DNA of 64,000 nucleotides from an uncultured Clostridiaceae bacterium. Its GTDB lineage: Bacteria; Bacillota; Clostridia; TANB77; CAG-465. Positions within the stretch are counted from its first letter, which is position 1, and each line of letters starts with the position of its first letter. The notes under the pieces are model-generated. The model had not been told where the DNA came from. It was given only the letters and a program-made list of their open reading frames with translations, and did not search any database. The stretch lies in NCBI GenBank assembly GCA_947381905.1, contig CANCXL010000007.1:1-64000 (forward strand), in the 5' to 3' direction. This document shows positions 43,553 through 51,114 of this stretch, in pieces. The translations under genes and the position numbers were made by a program.

Positions 43553-44590
43553 ATGATATCAATTAATATGAAATCAGCAGCAGATAAAATAAAAGGTCAA
43601 GGAGTATTGTCTGCTCATGATGAACAAGTAGAACTTATAAAGCAAATTGGAAATTATGATGTTGAGGAAAATCAAAGAGAGGTATGCAATATTACTCATT
43701 TTCATACAGTAAATTTAGAGTATTTTTTGTCTCTTCCTTTTATAAGAAGGAAAACAACAACTGTAGCATATGTGCACTTTGTGCCAGAAACTCTAGAAAA
43801 TAGTATTCATTTAAATAAGCTATTTAAAACTGTATTTTATAAGTATCTTATTAAATTTTATAATAGTATGGATAAACTTGTTGTAGTAAACCCATATTTT
43901 ATTGATGTACTAAATGATTATGGAATAAGTAAGAGCAAAATTGAATATATACCAAATTTTGTATCAACAGATAGGTTTCATCCAATAGATAATAAAGATA
44001 AAATAAGCATTCGTAAAAAATATAATATAAATACAGATAAATTTGTAGTACTTTCAGTAGGGCAACTACAAAAGAGAAAAGGTGTTATGGATTTTATTGA
44101 AATTGCAAAGAGTATGCCAGATATAGAATTTGTATGGGCAGGTGGAGCAGTGTTTGGTAAAATGAGTGAGGGATATGAGGAAATAATGAATACAATTAAT
44201 TCTAGCTTACCAAGTAATGTGCATTTTATAGGCCTGATTGACAGAGAAGAAATGAATAATGTATATAATATGGCTGATATAATGTTTTTACCATCATATG
44301 AAGAGTTGTTTCCAATGTCTATACTTGAAGCAATGTGTGTAAATATTCCAGTTGTTACAAGAGACCTAGATATATACAATGGGATTTTATTTGATTATTA
44401 TGCATATGGCGACAATAATAATGAATTTGTAGATGTTATAAATAGATTAAGAGAAGATAAGGATTATTATAATTTTATGTGCAAAAAATCTAGAGAAGGG
44501 AATATATTTTATGGAAAAGAACATGTCCAAAAAATGTGGGATGATTTTTATAAAGAATGCATAGAATATAAAATAAGGAATAATGAATAA
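43553..44590 (+). CDS. GT4-family glycosyltransferase, probably glycolipid-forming
   Basis: A 345-residue GT-B enzyme. N-terminal KGQGVLSAHDEQVELIKQ resembles diacylglycerol glycosyltransferases of Gram-positives. The C-terminal domain has LSVGQLQKRKGVMDF and the donor-site ExxxxxxxE in EELFPMSILEAM, preceded by MFLPSYE. A cytoplasmic, membrane-associated enzyme using a nucleotide sugar is expected; lipid acceptor is inferred from family resemblance. Overlaps the next gene, a TVP38-type membrane protein, by 8 nt. SD GAGGAGG. Confidence 0.85.
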   Translation: MISINMKSAADKIKGQGVLSAHDEQVELIKQIGNYDVEENQREVCNITHFHTVNLEYFLSLPFIRRKTTTVAYVHFVPETLENSIHLNKLFKTVFYKYLIKFYNSMDKLVVVNPYFIDVLNDYGISKSKIEYIPNFVSTDRFHPIDNKDKISIRKKYNINTDKFVVLSVGQLQKRKGVMDFIEIAKSMPDIEFVWAGGAVFGKMSEGYEEIMNTINSSLPSNVHFIGLIDREEMNNVYNMADIMFLPSYEELFPMSILEAMCVNIPVVTRDLDIYNGILFDYYAYGDNNNEFVDVINRLREDKDYYNFMCKKSREGNIFYGKEHVQKMWDDFYKECIEYKIRNNE

Positions 44591-45188
44591 AGAAGAAAAT
44601 AAAAATAATCTAAAAATAATAATGAACATATCTACAATTATAGGTACAATATTTGTATGCATATTTTTCTATTATGCAATAAAAGCAGATTTATTTTCCT
44701 CTGAGGAAAATCTTAAGACTTTTTTAAATAGTTGTGGCGTTTTTGCACCAATATTTTTCGTATTTTTACAGATAGTTCAAGTTATAATTCCTCTAATACC
44801 TGGTGGAATTAGTACAGGTGTTGGAGTAATAATATTTGGACCATTATGGGGATTTATATATAATTATGTTGGTATAGTTATAGGATCAATCATTGTATTT
44901 TTTATAGCAAGAAAATATGGTATGCCACTTATTAAGAAAATGTTTAAAAAAGAATTAATAGACAAATATATAGGTTGGTTAAACAAAGGAAAAAAATTTG
45001 AAAAGCTATTTGCTGCAGCAATTTTTTTACCAGTAGCTCCTGATGACTTCTTATGTTATCTTGCAGGAGTAACAGATATAAGTACTAAAAAGTATATAGC
45101 AATAATAGTACTTCTTAAACCATTTACTATAGCTTTATATAGCTTGTTCTTAGTAGAAATTAGTAAAATAATAGCCATATTATTTTAA
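44583..45188 (+). CDS. TVP38/TMEM64 (DedA-like) membrane protein
   Basis: A 201-residue protein with five to six helices. The SNARE-associated/VTT domain runs from VFLQIVQVIIPLIPGGISTGVG to PVAPDDFLCYLAGVTDI, with the conserved Gly-rich and Pro-containing reentrant motifs. DedA/VTT proteins include lipid scramblases and undecaprenyl-phosphate flippases. Overlap with the glycosyltransferase gene suggests handling of the same lipid. Confidence 0.9.
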   Translation: MNKEENKNNLKIIMNISTIIGTIFVCIFFYYAIKADLFSSEENLKTFLNSCGVFAPIFFVFLQIVQVIIPLIPGGISTGVGVIIFGPLWGFIYNYVGIVIGSIIVFFIARKYGMPLIKKMFKKELIDKYIGWLNKGKKFEKLFAAAIFLPVAPDDFLCYLAGVTDISTKKYIAIIVLLKPFTIALYSLFLVEISKIIAILF

Positions 45189-45210
45189 ATATATAAATAA
45201 GTAAAAAAAG

Positions 45211-45237
45211 AAGACCTTGAACATACTTCAAGGTCTT
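45211..45237. terminator. Bidirectional terminator
   Basis: An 11-bp stem AAGACCTTGAA/TTCAAGGTCTT. T-rich flanks on both sides; serves the TVP38 and DUF1294 genes. Confidence 0.85.
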
Positions 45238-45239
45238 TA

Positions 45240-45539
45240 CTATTTTACAATAATAAATTTTGCAAATACTATAGCAAGACATATTCCATTGACAAATAGT
45301 AAACATGGAATTCCATATTTAAATTGTGGATGTAATGTCTTGTGTCTGAATGTATACATTCCAATAAGTGAGCCAATACTTCCACCAAGTAGTGGAATTA
45401 GTAGTAGAGTCTTTTCTGGAATTCTCCACATACTATGTTTAGCTTTAAATTTATCTATTCCCATAGATAAAAATCCGATTAGATTTATTATAGCAAGATA
45501 AATTAGGACATATTTAAGATATTCTATATTGATATTCAT
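45240..45539 (-). CDS. DUF1294 membrane protein
   Basis: A 99-residue protein with about three helices. The family core is complete: MGIDKFKAK, WRIPEKTLLLIPLLGGSIGSLIGMYTFRHKT and FKYGIP. Function unknown; some relatives are fused to cold-shock domains. ATG at 45539 is preceded on the minus strand by GGAGGGTG, which rules out the longer start at 45587. Confidence 0.9.
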   Translation of the reverse strand: MNINIEYLKYVLIYLAIINLIGFLSMGIDKFKAKHSMWRIPEKTLLLIPLLGGSIGSLIGMYTFRHKTLHPQFKYGIPCLLFVNGICLAIVFAKFIIVK

Positions 45540-45590
45540 AACACCCTCCATTTCTAATATTATATAAAACAATGCATAAATTATCAATTA

Positions 45591-46283
45591 TCATTTGATA
45601 AGTATTCTATTTTTTCTGTTATGCTTAAAATGTCTAATATCAAATACTATGACATAGATTAGGAAACCTTCTTGTATTAAGTTATTTTCCTCAATTAGTT
45701 TAATTTGTGATAGTAAATAATCTGCATGTTTTACAAACTCTTCTTCTAGAGTAGTATAAGGCATTCTATCTTCTTTGTAGTTTTTAACTTGTTCTTTGGC
45801 ATTTAGTATTCTTGCAAGAAGTTTAGATCTAAAGATGTTATCGCTTATATTTACTAAACCACATAGTTGTAATATTTGAGTGTAAGACTCAAAATTAAAA
45901 TGAACTATTTTATACAGTGTATCATAACTTAAATCTTTTTGATTTGCTACTTTTTGAACTAAATTATAAAAACCATATATTTCTTCTATGCTATTTGATA
46001 TTAATTCTTTAGTAAGTTTAATAACAGAGCTTTTAACATTTATATAATCTGTATTTCCTTCTAAATAATCCTTAAGTTCTAAATCATACTTATAAATGCA
46101 AAGTGCAAGTTGACTATCAAATTTTTGAGGATTTACCCCAAACTCCTTTTTTATCTTGCTTAAATCATATACGAATATATCCTTTATTGGTGTATCACAA
46201 GACATTATTCTTAAAAGTCTTGTATCATTTGGATTTTGCGTATCGATTTTTAGCAATGCTTCAATTTTTTCGTTAGTAAGCAT
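45591..46283 (-). CDS. Hypothetical helical protein
   Basis: A 230-residue soluble, mostly helical protein with no recognised motif. SD AGGAGGTAG on the minus strand. Located 51 nt upstream of DUF1294 on the same strand, so the two may be co-transcribed. In many bacteria the position next to rpmF holds yceD, but this protein does not look like YceD and points the other way. Confidence 0.6.
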   Translation of the reverse strand: MLTNEKIEALLKIDTQNPNDTRLLRIMSCDTPIKDIFVYDLSKIKKEFGVNPQKFDSQLALCIYKYDLELKDYLEGNTDYINVKSSVIKLTKELISNSIEEIYGFYNLVQKVANQKDLSYDTLYKIVHFNFESYTQILQLCGLVNISDNIFRSKLLARILNAKEQVKNYKEDRMPYTTLEEEFVKHADYLLSQIKLIEENNLIQEGFLIYVIVFDIRHFKHNRKNRILIK

Positions 46284-46339
46284 ATATTAACTACCTCCTT
46301 TATTAAAATAGATATATAATATTAAAACTCCGGAGATTA

Positions 46340-46348
46340 ATTATACTA
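46340..46348 (-). promoter_or_regulatory. -10 element with preceding TAG for the 46283 gene
   Basis: TAGTATAAT on the minus strand. The -35 at 17 nt is weak (TTTATT), so the extended -10 may carry the promoter. Confidence 0.5.
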
Positions 46349-46462
46349 TAGTTTGAACTAAAAATAAAGAGGAAGGTACAAAAATTTACATAAAAACGCA
46401 AAAAAAACAAGAAAGTATATTTATATTACGTTTTAATTTTGTCATTATTTTATACTTTGAAC

Positions 46463-46491
46463 TTGACTTTTTATACTAACTATTATATAAT
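46463..46491 (+). promoter_or_regulatory. rpmF promoter
   Basis: TTGACT (46463-46468), a 17-nt spacer and TATAAT (46486-46491). Confidence 0.85.
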
Positions 46492-46520
46492 ATACGAGTA
46501 ACAAATTAATTCTAAAGATA

Positions 46521-46545
46521 ATACCTATGCGAAGCATAGTCGTAT
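46521..46545 (+). promoter_or_regulatory. Hairpin in the rpmF leader
   Basis: ATAC-CTATGC-GAA-GCATAG-(TC)-GTAT: ten base pairs with a two-base bulge, 10 nt before the SD. It could be a ribosomal-protein autoregulatory site or a stabilising 5' hairpin. Confidence 0.5.
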
Positions 46546-46570
46546 AAGGCTTGTAAGGAGGGAATATAAA

Positions 46571-46765
46571 ATGGCACAACCAAAAAGAAGATGGTCAAAA
46601 CAAAGAACACATACAAAACGTTCAACTTGGAAATTAGAAGAAACAAATTTATCTACTTGCGCAAATTGTGGTGAACCAGTACTTTCACACAAAGCTTGTC
46701 CTTCTTGTGGATATTACAATAAAAAACAAGTAGTTGAAATTAAAGAACAAAAAGAAAACGCTTAA
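46571..46765 (+). CDS. rpmF: Ribosomal protein bL32, zinc-binding form
   Basis: A 64-residue large-subunit protein with the typical MAQPKRRWSKQRTHTKR start. Two CxxC pairs (CANC and CPSC) form the zinc ribbon, so this is the C+ paralogue that needs zinc. Strong promoter and SD AAGGAGG; terminator directly after. Confidence 0.97.
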   Translation: MAQPKRRWSKQRTHTKRSTWKLEETNLSTCANCGEPVLSHKACPSCGYYNKKQVVEIKEQKENA

Positions 46766-46775
46766 TTAAAAAAGT

Positions 46776-46800
46776 AACTCCACATTTGTGGAGTTTTTTC
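46776..46800 (+). terminator. Terminator after rpmF
   Basis: AACTCCAC-ATTT-GTGGAGTT followed by T4. Confidence 0.9.
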
Positions 46801-46817
46801 GTATTTAGGAGAATGTT

Positions 46818-47519
46818 ATGCAAGATTTAAAAATACTATATGAAGATAATCATATAATTGTAGTAATAAAAAAACCAGGAATTCCTGTTCAGGAAGATAA
46901 AACTGGGGATATGGATATGTTAACAATTATAAAAGCATATTTAAAAGAAAAATATAATAAGCCAGGAAATGTATATTTAGGACTTGTTCATAGATTAGAC
47001 AGAATGGTTGGAGGAGTTATGGTATTTGCTAAAACTTCAAAGGCTGCCTCTAGAATATCTGAATATATTAGACAGAAAAATGTAAAAAAAAGATATTTAG
47101 CTGTTGTAAACGGAAAATTACCAATAAGCGATAAATCTATAGAACTAAAAAATTATTTAATAAAAAATGAAAGATTAAATATGTCTAAAGTTGTAACAAA
47201 AGATACAAAAGGCTCAAAAGAAGCAATTCTTGAGTATAAAGTATTAAAAAACTTCATATATAATGATAAAATGTATTCACTAGTGGACATAGATTTACAT
47301 ACTGGACGTCATCATCAAATTAGATTACAGTTTTCAAATATTGGTCATCCACTATATGGTGATATAAAATATGGACAAAAGATTAATAAGGTGGGACAGA
47401 ATTTAGCTTTGTTTTCATATTATCTTTCTTTTTTCCATCCAACAAAGGACGAATATCTAGAATTTAAATTTATGCCTAACGAGTTAGATAATAAAGATAA
47501 GATATGGGATGTGATATAA
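46818..47519 (+). CDS. RluA-family pseudouridine synthase, short form
   Basis: A 233-residue enzyme without an S4 domain. Catalytic Asp in GLVHRLDRMVGGVMVFAK; the second motif is LHTGRHHQIRLQF, then GHPLYGDIKYG. It isomerises uridines in rRNA or tRNA; target unknown. Its stop overlaps the prfB start (TAATG), so the two are translationally coupled. SD AGGAG at 46807. Confidence 0.93.
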   Translation: MQDLKILYEDNHIIVVIKKPGIPVQEDKTGDMDMLTIIKAYLKEKYNKPGNVYLGLVHRLDRMVGGVMVFAKTSKAASRISEYIRQKNVKKRYLAVVNGKLPISDKSIELKNYLIKNERLNMSKVVTKDTKGSKEAILEYKVLKNFIYNDKMYSLVDIDLHTGRHHQIRLQFSNIGHPLYGDIKYGQKINKVGQNLALFSYYLSFFHPTKDEYLEFKFMPNELDNKDKIWDVI

Positions 47520-48634
47520 TGGATTTTGATAGTATTAGATTACTTTTAGAATCACTAAAAGAAAAATTAGATACTTTAAAAAATGCAATAAAAGTTGATG
47601 AAAAAAATAATAAATTAACTGAACTTGAAAAAGAGACTTTAAAAGAGGGGTTTTGGAATGATAATGAAGCTTCATCTAAAATTCTTGCTGAAATGAAAAA
47701 TTTGAAGTCTGATGTATCAAAATATGATAAAGCAAATAAAGAATATGAGGACGCATTAACATATTTGGAACTTGCAATAGAAGAAAATGATAATGAATCA
47801 TTTAAAGAGGCTAAGGCATATTCACAAAAGCTTCAAGAAGATTTAGAAAAACTTGAAGTAAATACACTTTTATCCGACGAATACGATAAAAATAATGCAA
47901 TTGTCACTATTCATCCAGGAGCTGGAGGAACAGAGTCTCAAGACTGGGCTTTAATGCTTTATAGAATGTATACAAGATGGTCTCAAAGAAATGAATTTTT
48001 GCTTGAAGTATTAGACTATCAAGATGGAGAAGAGGCAGGAGTAAAATCTGTATCATTTCTGGTAAAGGGAGAAAATGCATATGGATATTTAAAAGGAGAA
48101 TCTGGTGTACATAGACTTGTACGTATTTCCCCATTTGATGCAAATAGTAGACGACATACATCATTTGCTGCAGTAGAGGTAATTCCTGAAATATCTGACG
48201 AAATTGTAGTAGATATAAAGCCTGAAGATATAGAAATGGATGTATATCGTGCAAGTGGTGCTGGAGGGCAACATGTAAATAAGACATCATCTGCTGTAAG
48301 ACTTAGACATTTGCCAACGGGGATTGTAGTAACATGTCAGACAGAAAGATCACAAATGCAAAATAGAGAGTATGCAATGAAGATGCTTAAAGCTAAAATT
48401 TACAAGCTTGAGAGAGAAAATTATGAGAAAAAGATGAATAATATTAAAGGTGAAGTAACAGATAATGCATGGGGAAGTCAAATTAGGTCATATGTTTTTT
48501 GCCCATACACACTTGTTAAAGACCATAGAACTAATTTTGAAACTGGAAATGTTCAAGCTGTAATGGATGGTAAACTAGATGACTTTATTTATGAATACTT
48601 GAAAAATTATGTAAAAAATGGTATAATTAAATAG
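47519..48634 (+). CDS. prfB: Peptide chain release factor 2, without the programmed frameshift
   Basis: A 371-residue RF2 recognising UAA and UGA. The tripeptide anticodon region contains an SPF element (RISPFDANSRRHTS), and the catalytic GGQ is in RASGAGGQHVNKTSSAVRL. Most bacterial prfB genes have an in-frame UGA near codon 25 that needs a +1 shift; here the frame is continuous across that place (KNAIKVDEKNNKL). ATG 47519 overlaps the upstream stop; the SD is weak, which fits translational coupling. Confidence 0.95.
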   Translation: MDFDSIRLLLESLKEKLDTLKNAIKVDEKNNKLTELEKETLKEGFWNDNEASSKILAEMKNLKSDVSKYDKANKEYEDALTYLELAIEENDNESFKEAKAYSQKLQEDLEKLEVNTLLSDEYDKNNAIVTIHPGAGGTESQDWALMLYRMYTRWSQRNEFLLEVLDYQDGEEAGVKSVSFLVKGENAYGYLKGESGVHRLVRISPFDANSRRHTSFAAVEVIPEISDEIVVDIKPEDIEMDVYRASGAGGQHVNKTSSAVRLRHLPTGIVVTCQTERSQMQNREYAMKMLKAKIYKLERENYEKKMNNIKGEVTDNAWGSQIRSYVFCPYTLVKDHRTNFETGNVQAVMDGKLDDFIYEYLKNYVKNGIIK

Positions 48635-48662
48635 TAATTTTAAAGGAAAGAGGTGAGCTAAT

Positions 48663-49388
48663 GTGACAAACTCTAAAGTTTTATCTAACTATGATAGAAA
48701 GACATTAAAAAGATTAAAGGATTCAAAGTTGTTATTAATTGACTTAGATGGTACACTAATAGACTTTGAGAAAATAGACAATATTATTATTGCCACATTG
48801 TTTCCAAATAATTTAGTTATAAATACAATAGATAATATACTATGGAAAATAAATAAACTAGATATATTAGGAAACGGATATACTGCACTAAAAATAAGAC
48901 TTGCTTTTTACTCATTATTTAGCAAACATTCATATAAGCATTGCAAAAAAGTATATGGGACAATGTATGCAAATTATGCAAATAGGGAACTAGCATATAT
49001 CTATAACAAAAATTTAAGTAGGCTTATTGAGGATGGATACGATATTGCCATTGTCACAAAAAATGTTTATGCAGAAAATATTTTAGACAAAAAAACAATT
49101 ATGTTAAAGGATGAGTTATATAAGAAAATAAAGCTTATTGTCCTTAGAAAAGGTAAGAAAAAACAACAATTTAAAGAATTTATAGCAAAATACAAAGACA
49201 GAATATGTGTAATTGGAAATAATTTATCTGATGATATTATTAGCTCATATAAAATCAAGTCGCCATATATTTATATTGGTAAGAGCAGAATAATTAAATG
49301 GATAATTAATTTTCTAAATCATTTTACTAAACAAAAAGGAATCCAGATAAGAGATATACAAGATATACGTAAGCTCTTATTTAAATAA
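48663..49388 (+). CDS. HAD-superfamily hydrolase
   Basis: A 241-residue protein with HAD motif I LLLIDLDGTLIDF, motif II AIVTKN, a Lys-rich motif III region and motif IV VIGNNLSDD. Helical cap between motifs I and II. Probably a cytoplasmic phosphatase; substrate unknown. It starts with GTG 48663, placed by AGAGGTGA; ATG 48661 is out of frame and meets TGA at once. Confidence 0.8.
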   Translation: MTNSKVLSNYDRKTLKRLKDSKLLLIDLDGTLIDFEKIDNIIIATLFPNNLVINTIDNILWKINKLDILGNGYTALKIRLAFYSLFSKHSYKHCKKVYGTMYANYANRELAYIYNKNLSRLIEDGYDIAIVTKNVYAENILDKKTIMLKDELYKKIKLIVLRKGKKKQQFKEFIAKYKDRICVIGNNLSDDIISSYKIKSPYIYIGKSRIIKWIINFLNHFTKQKGIQIRDIQDIRKLLFK

Positions 49389-49389
49389 A

Positions 49390-49420
49390 AAACCAAGAAA
49401 GATTTGTTTTCTTGGTTTTA
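49390..49420. terminator. Bidirectional terminator
   Basis: Stem AAAACCAAGAAA/TTTCTTGGTTTT with T runs on both strands, between convergent HAD and pseudouridine synthase genes. Confidence 0.88.
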
Positions 49421-49428
49421 TTTTGCGT

Positions 49429-50352
49429 CTATACTAGTTTTTTCATATCGTCTGGAATAGGAGCTTCAATTATAAGTTTTTGCTCGGTTATTGGATGAAT
49501 TAGTGTTATTTTTCTTGCATGTAAAGCTTGCCTTTTAATTAATGTATCTATGTTAGATATGTTGTAATGCTGTGCATATAATGTATCACCAAGTAAAATA
49601 TGTCCTAAATCTATCATGTGAACTCTTATTTGATGTGTTCTTCCTGTATGTAGTATTACATTTAAAACAGTATAATTTAGATTAGTATTTCTTTTTAAAA
49701 CATTATATTCTGTTTTTGCATAGTCTCCAGTATCATTAGTAACACAATGTCTAAGAAGTATGGTGTTGTCCATTCTTGCAATATTTTTTTCTATAATTCC
49801 ATTATCTAAAGAAACAATACCATTTACTATGGCTATATATTCCTTTTGTAGATTAATTATATTTTTCTTTTTAACAAATAGTTCTTGGATATATTCGTTT
49901 TTAGCAAATATACATATTCCAGTTGTATTTTTATCTAGTCTTGTGATTATATGTATGTTATATATTCCTTGTTTTTTCAAATAGTTAGCAACAATGTTAG
50001 ATAGAGTATTTGTATAATTATCTGAACTTGGATGTGTTGGCATATTTGCGGGCTTATTTACAATGAGTAGGTAATCGTCTTCATACAATATATCAAGAGG
50101 AGCATCTACTAGTTCAAATTTATCTTCAAATTTTAAATCTTTTTTGCTTTTTATATAATTATCTAAGTCTACCAATATAGTGTCATTGTATCTAACAATA
50201 TAATTTGTATATGTATTTTTATCATTAACAAATATGCAATTTGCATATTTAATTTTCTTTAGTAATTCGCTTGAAATGTAAAGTCTTTTTTTTAGTATAT
50301 CTTTTAATTTTTTACCATTGTCGTTTTGAGTTGCTATATATTTAATATTCAT
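49429..50352 (-). CDS. RluA/RluD-family pseudouridine synthase
   Basis: A 307-residue enzyme with an N-terminal S4-like RNA-binding segment (LKDILKKRLYISSELLKKIK) and catalytic Asp in HIITRLDKNTTGICIFAK, later LHTGRTHQIRVHM and GHILLGDTLY. RluD-like length; targets 23S rRNA or tRNA. SD AGGGAGAAA on the minus strand. Confidence 0.93.
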   Translation of the reverse strand: MNIKYIATQNDNGKKLKDILKKRLYISSELLKKIKYANCIFVNDKNTYTNYIVRYNDTILVDLDNYIKSKKDLKFEDKFELVDAPLDILYEDDYLLIVNKPANMPTHPSSDNYTNTLSNIVANYLKKQGIYNIHIITRLDKNTTGICIFAKNEYIQELFVKKKNIINLQKEYIAIVNGIVSLDNGIIEKNIARMDNTILLRHCVTNDTGDYAKTEYNVLKRNTNLNYTVLNVILHTGRTHQIRVHMIDLGHILLGDTLYAQHYNISNIDTLIKRQALHARKITLIHPITEQKLIIEAPIPDDMKKLV

Positions 50353-50370
50353 CTTTTTTCTCCCTAAGAC

Positions 50371-50379
50371 ATTATACTA
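50371..50379 (-). promoter_or_regulatory. -10 element with preceding TAG for the RluD-like gene
   Basis: TAGTATAAT on the minus strand, 19 nt before the ATG. Confidence 0.5.
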
Positions 50380-50424
50380 TATTTTACATTTAAATGCTAC
50401 AAGTTATTTGAGTATTAAAGCTTT

Positions 50425-50454
50425 AAAGAGCAGTCTTTTAATGACTGCTCTTTT
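50425..50454. terminator. Hairpin between the RluD-like and 84-residue genes
   Basis: An 11-bp stem AAAGAGCAGTC/GACTGCTCTTT with a 7-nt loop. T tracts are short on either side. It could end the minus-strand transcript of the 84-residue gene. Confidence 0.55.
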
Positions 50455-50475
50455 AGGTAAAATTATTTCCTATCT

Positions 50476-50504
50476 TTGACACGTTAGCCTTAATGTGATA
50501 TAAT
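50476..50504 (+). promoter_or_regulatory. Perfect plus-strand promoter pointing into the 3' end of a minus-strand gene
   Basis: TTGACA (50476-50481), 17 nt and TATAAT (50499-50504). No plus-strand gene follows for 600 nt. A terminator-like AGTCT/AGACT hairpin with T5 lies at about 50532-50552, so the product would be a roughly 40-nt RNA antisense to the end of the 84-residue gene. Confidence 0.6.
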
Positions 50505-50529
50505 TATATCTGTAGAGGTACTTAAAGTT

Positions 50530-50784
50530 TTAGTCTTTTAAAGACTTTTTAGTTTCATTAAGTAAGTCTACCATAGAAGATGCACACCACGCATCTTCTT
50601 CTTTTATTTTATCTAAAACGTAATCTAATTGCTCGTTTATTTGAGTAAAACGTTTTCTTCTTTGAGAACCTTTGCATAAAATTGCACAAATTCTTTCAGA
50701 TTCAATAAAAGTAAAGAAAGCACTAGTGTCTAATACAAAGACACCATACAAAATATCTAATAAGTATTCTTTCCCCATAAGCAT
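50530..50784 (-). CDS. Hypothetical 84-residue protein with a long structured leader
   Basis: Starts MLMGKEYLLDILYGVF; middle ERICAILCKGSQRRKRFTQ is basic, and the C-terminal 40 residues form an acidic helix. No family recognised. The SD AGAAAGGAGA on the minus strand is excellent. Its leader of about 160 nt can fold so as to hide this SD. A perfect promoter on the opposite strand fires toward its 3' end. Confidence 0.65.
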   Translation of the reverse strand: MLMGKEYLLDILYGVFVLDTSAFFTFIESERICAILCKGSQRRKRFTQINEQLDYVLDKIKEEDAWCASSMVDLLNETKKSLKD

Positions 50785-50785
50785 T

Positions 50786-50855
50786 CTCCTTTCTATAATC
50801 TACCAAGTATTAACATAGGTGATAATCTATATATTTTATAGATTATATAAAGAAG
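50786..50855 (-). promoter_or_regulatory. Candidate translational switch upstream of the 84-residue gene
   Basis: In the minus-strand RNA, the 17-nt segment from 50855 to 50839 (CTTCTTTATATAATCTA) can pair with the 17 nt from 50802 to 50786 (TAGATTATAGAAAGGAG), which contain the SD: 16 of 17 positions pair, one as G-U. The same segment also takes part in a competing perfect 10-bp hairpin (50837-50846 with 50822-50831). The two folds exclude each other, one masking and one freeing the SD. Confidence 0.6.
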
Positions 50856-50900
50856 GTTAAGTGTCTTTGCAAAACTTTATTTTAAACTTAAAATAACAAC

Positions 50901-50924
50901 AATTTAAAGTAGTTACTTTAAATT
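50901..50924 (-). promoter_or_regulatory. Perfect palindrome in the leader
   Basis: AATTTAAAGTA-GT-TACTTTAAATT, 11-bp arms with a two-base centre, located about 20 nt after the expected transcription start of the 84-residue gene. Could be a protein-binding dyad or an RNA hairpin. Confidence 0.5.
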
Positions 50925-50950
50925 CAAAATATAAGAGTTTGCCTAACATA

Positions 50951-50980
50951 ATTATACCATTTTTTGAGTATAAAATTCAA
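50951..50980 (-). promoter_or_regulatory. Promoter of the 84-residue gene
   Basis: On the minus strand TTGAAT (50975-50980), an 18-nt spacer and TGG-TATAAT (50951-50956, extended -10). The leader to the ATG is about 160 nt. Apart from this promoter and the leader elements, nothing gene-like was seen in 50785-51060. Confidence 0.6.
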
Positions 50981-51060
50981 TTTTGCTATTATATGATAAT
51001 AAGTTAGAATAGAAGATAACAAAATATTCCTAATCACTATTGTTAGTAAATGCTGTTTTG

Positions 51061-51089
51061 TTGAAATAAGGCATAATGTAGTGTATAAT
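51061..51089 (+). promoter_or_regulatory. Promoter of the trmN6-like/rsmI operon
   Basis: TTGAAA (51061-51066), a 17-nt spacer and TATAAT (51084-51089). The expected start near 51096 excludes ATG 51094 as the translation start. Confidence 0.75.
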
Positions 51090-51114
51090 ATATATGATGA
51101 AAAGAGAGAAAGAA

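Noticed and set aside
8961-50454. Dispersed repeat family based on AGAGCAGTC hairpins (8961, 21076, 50425)
   Set aside because: Similarity is limited to the stem of ordinary terminators; flanks and loops differ.
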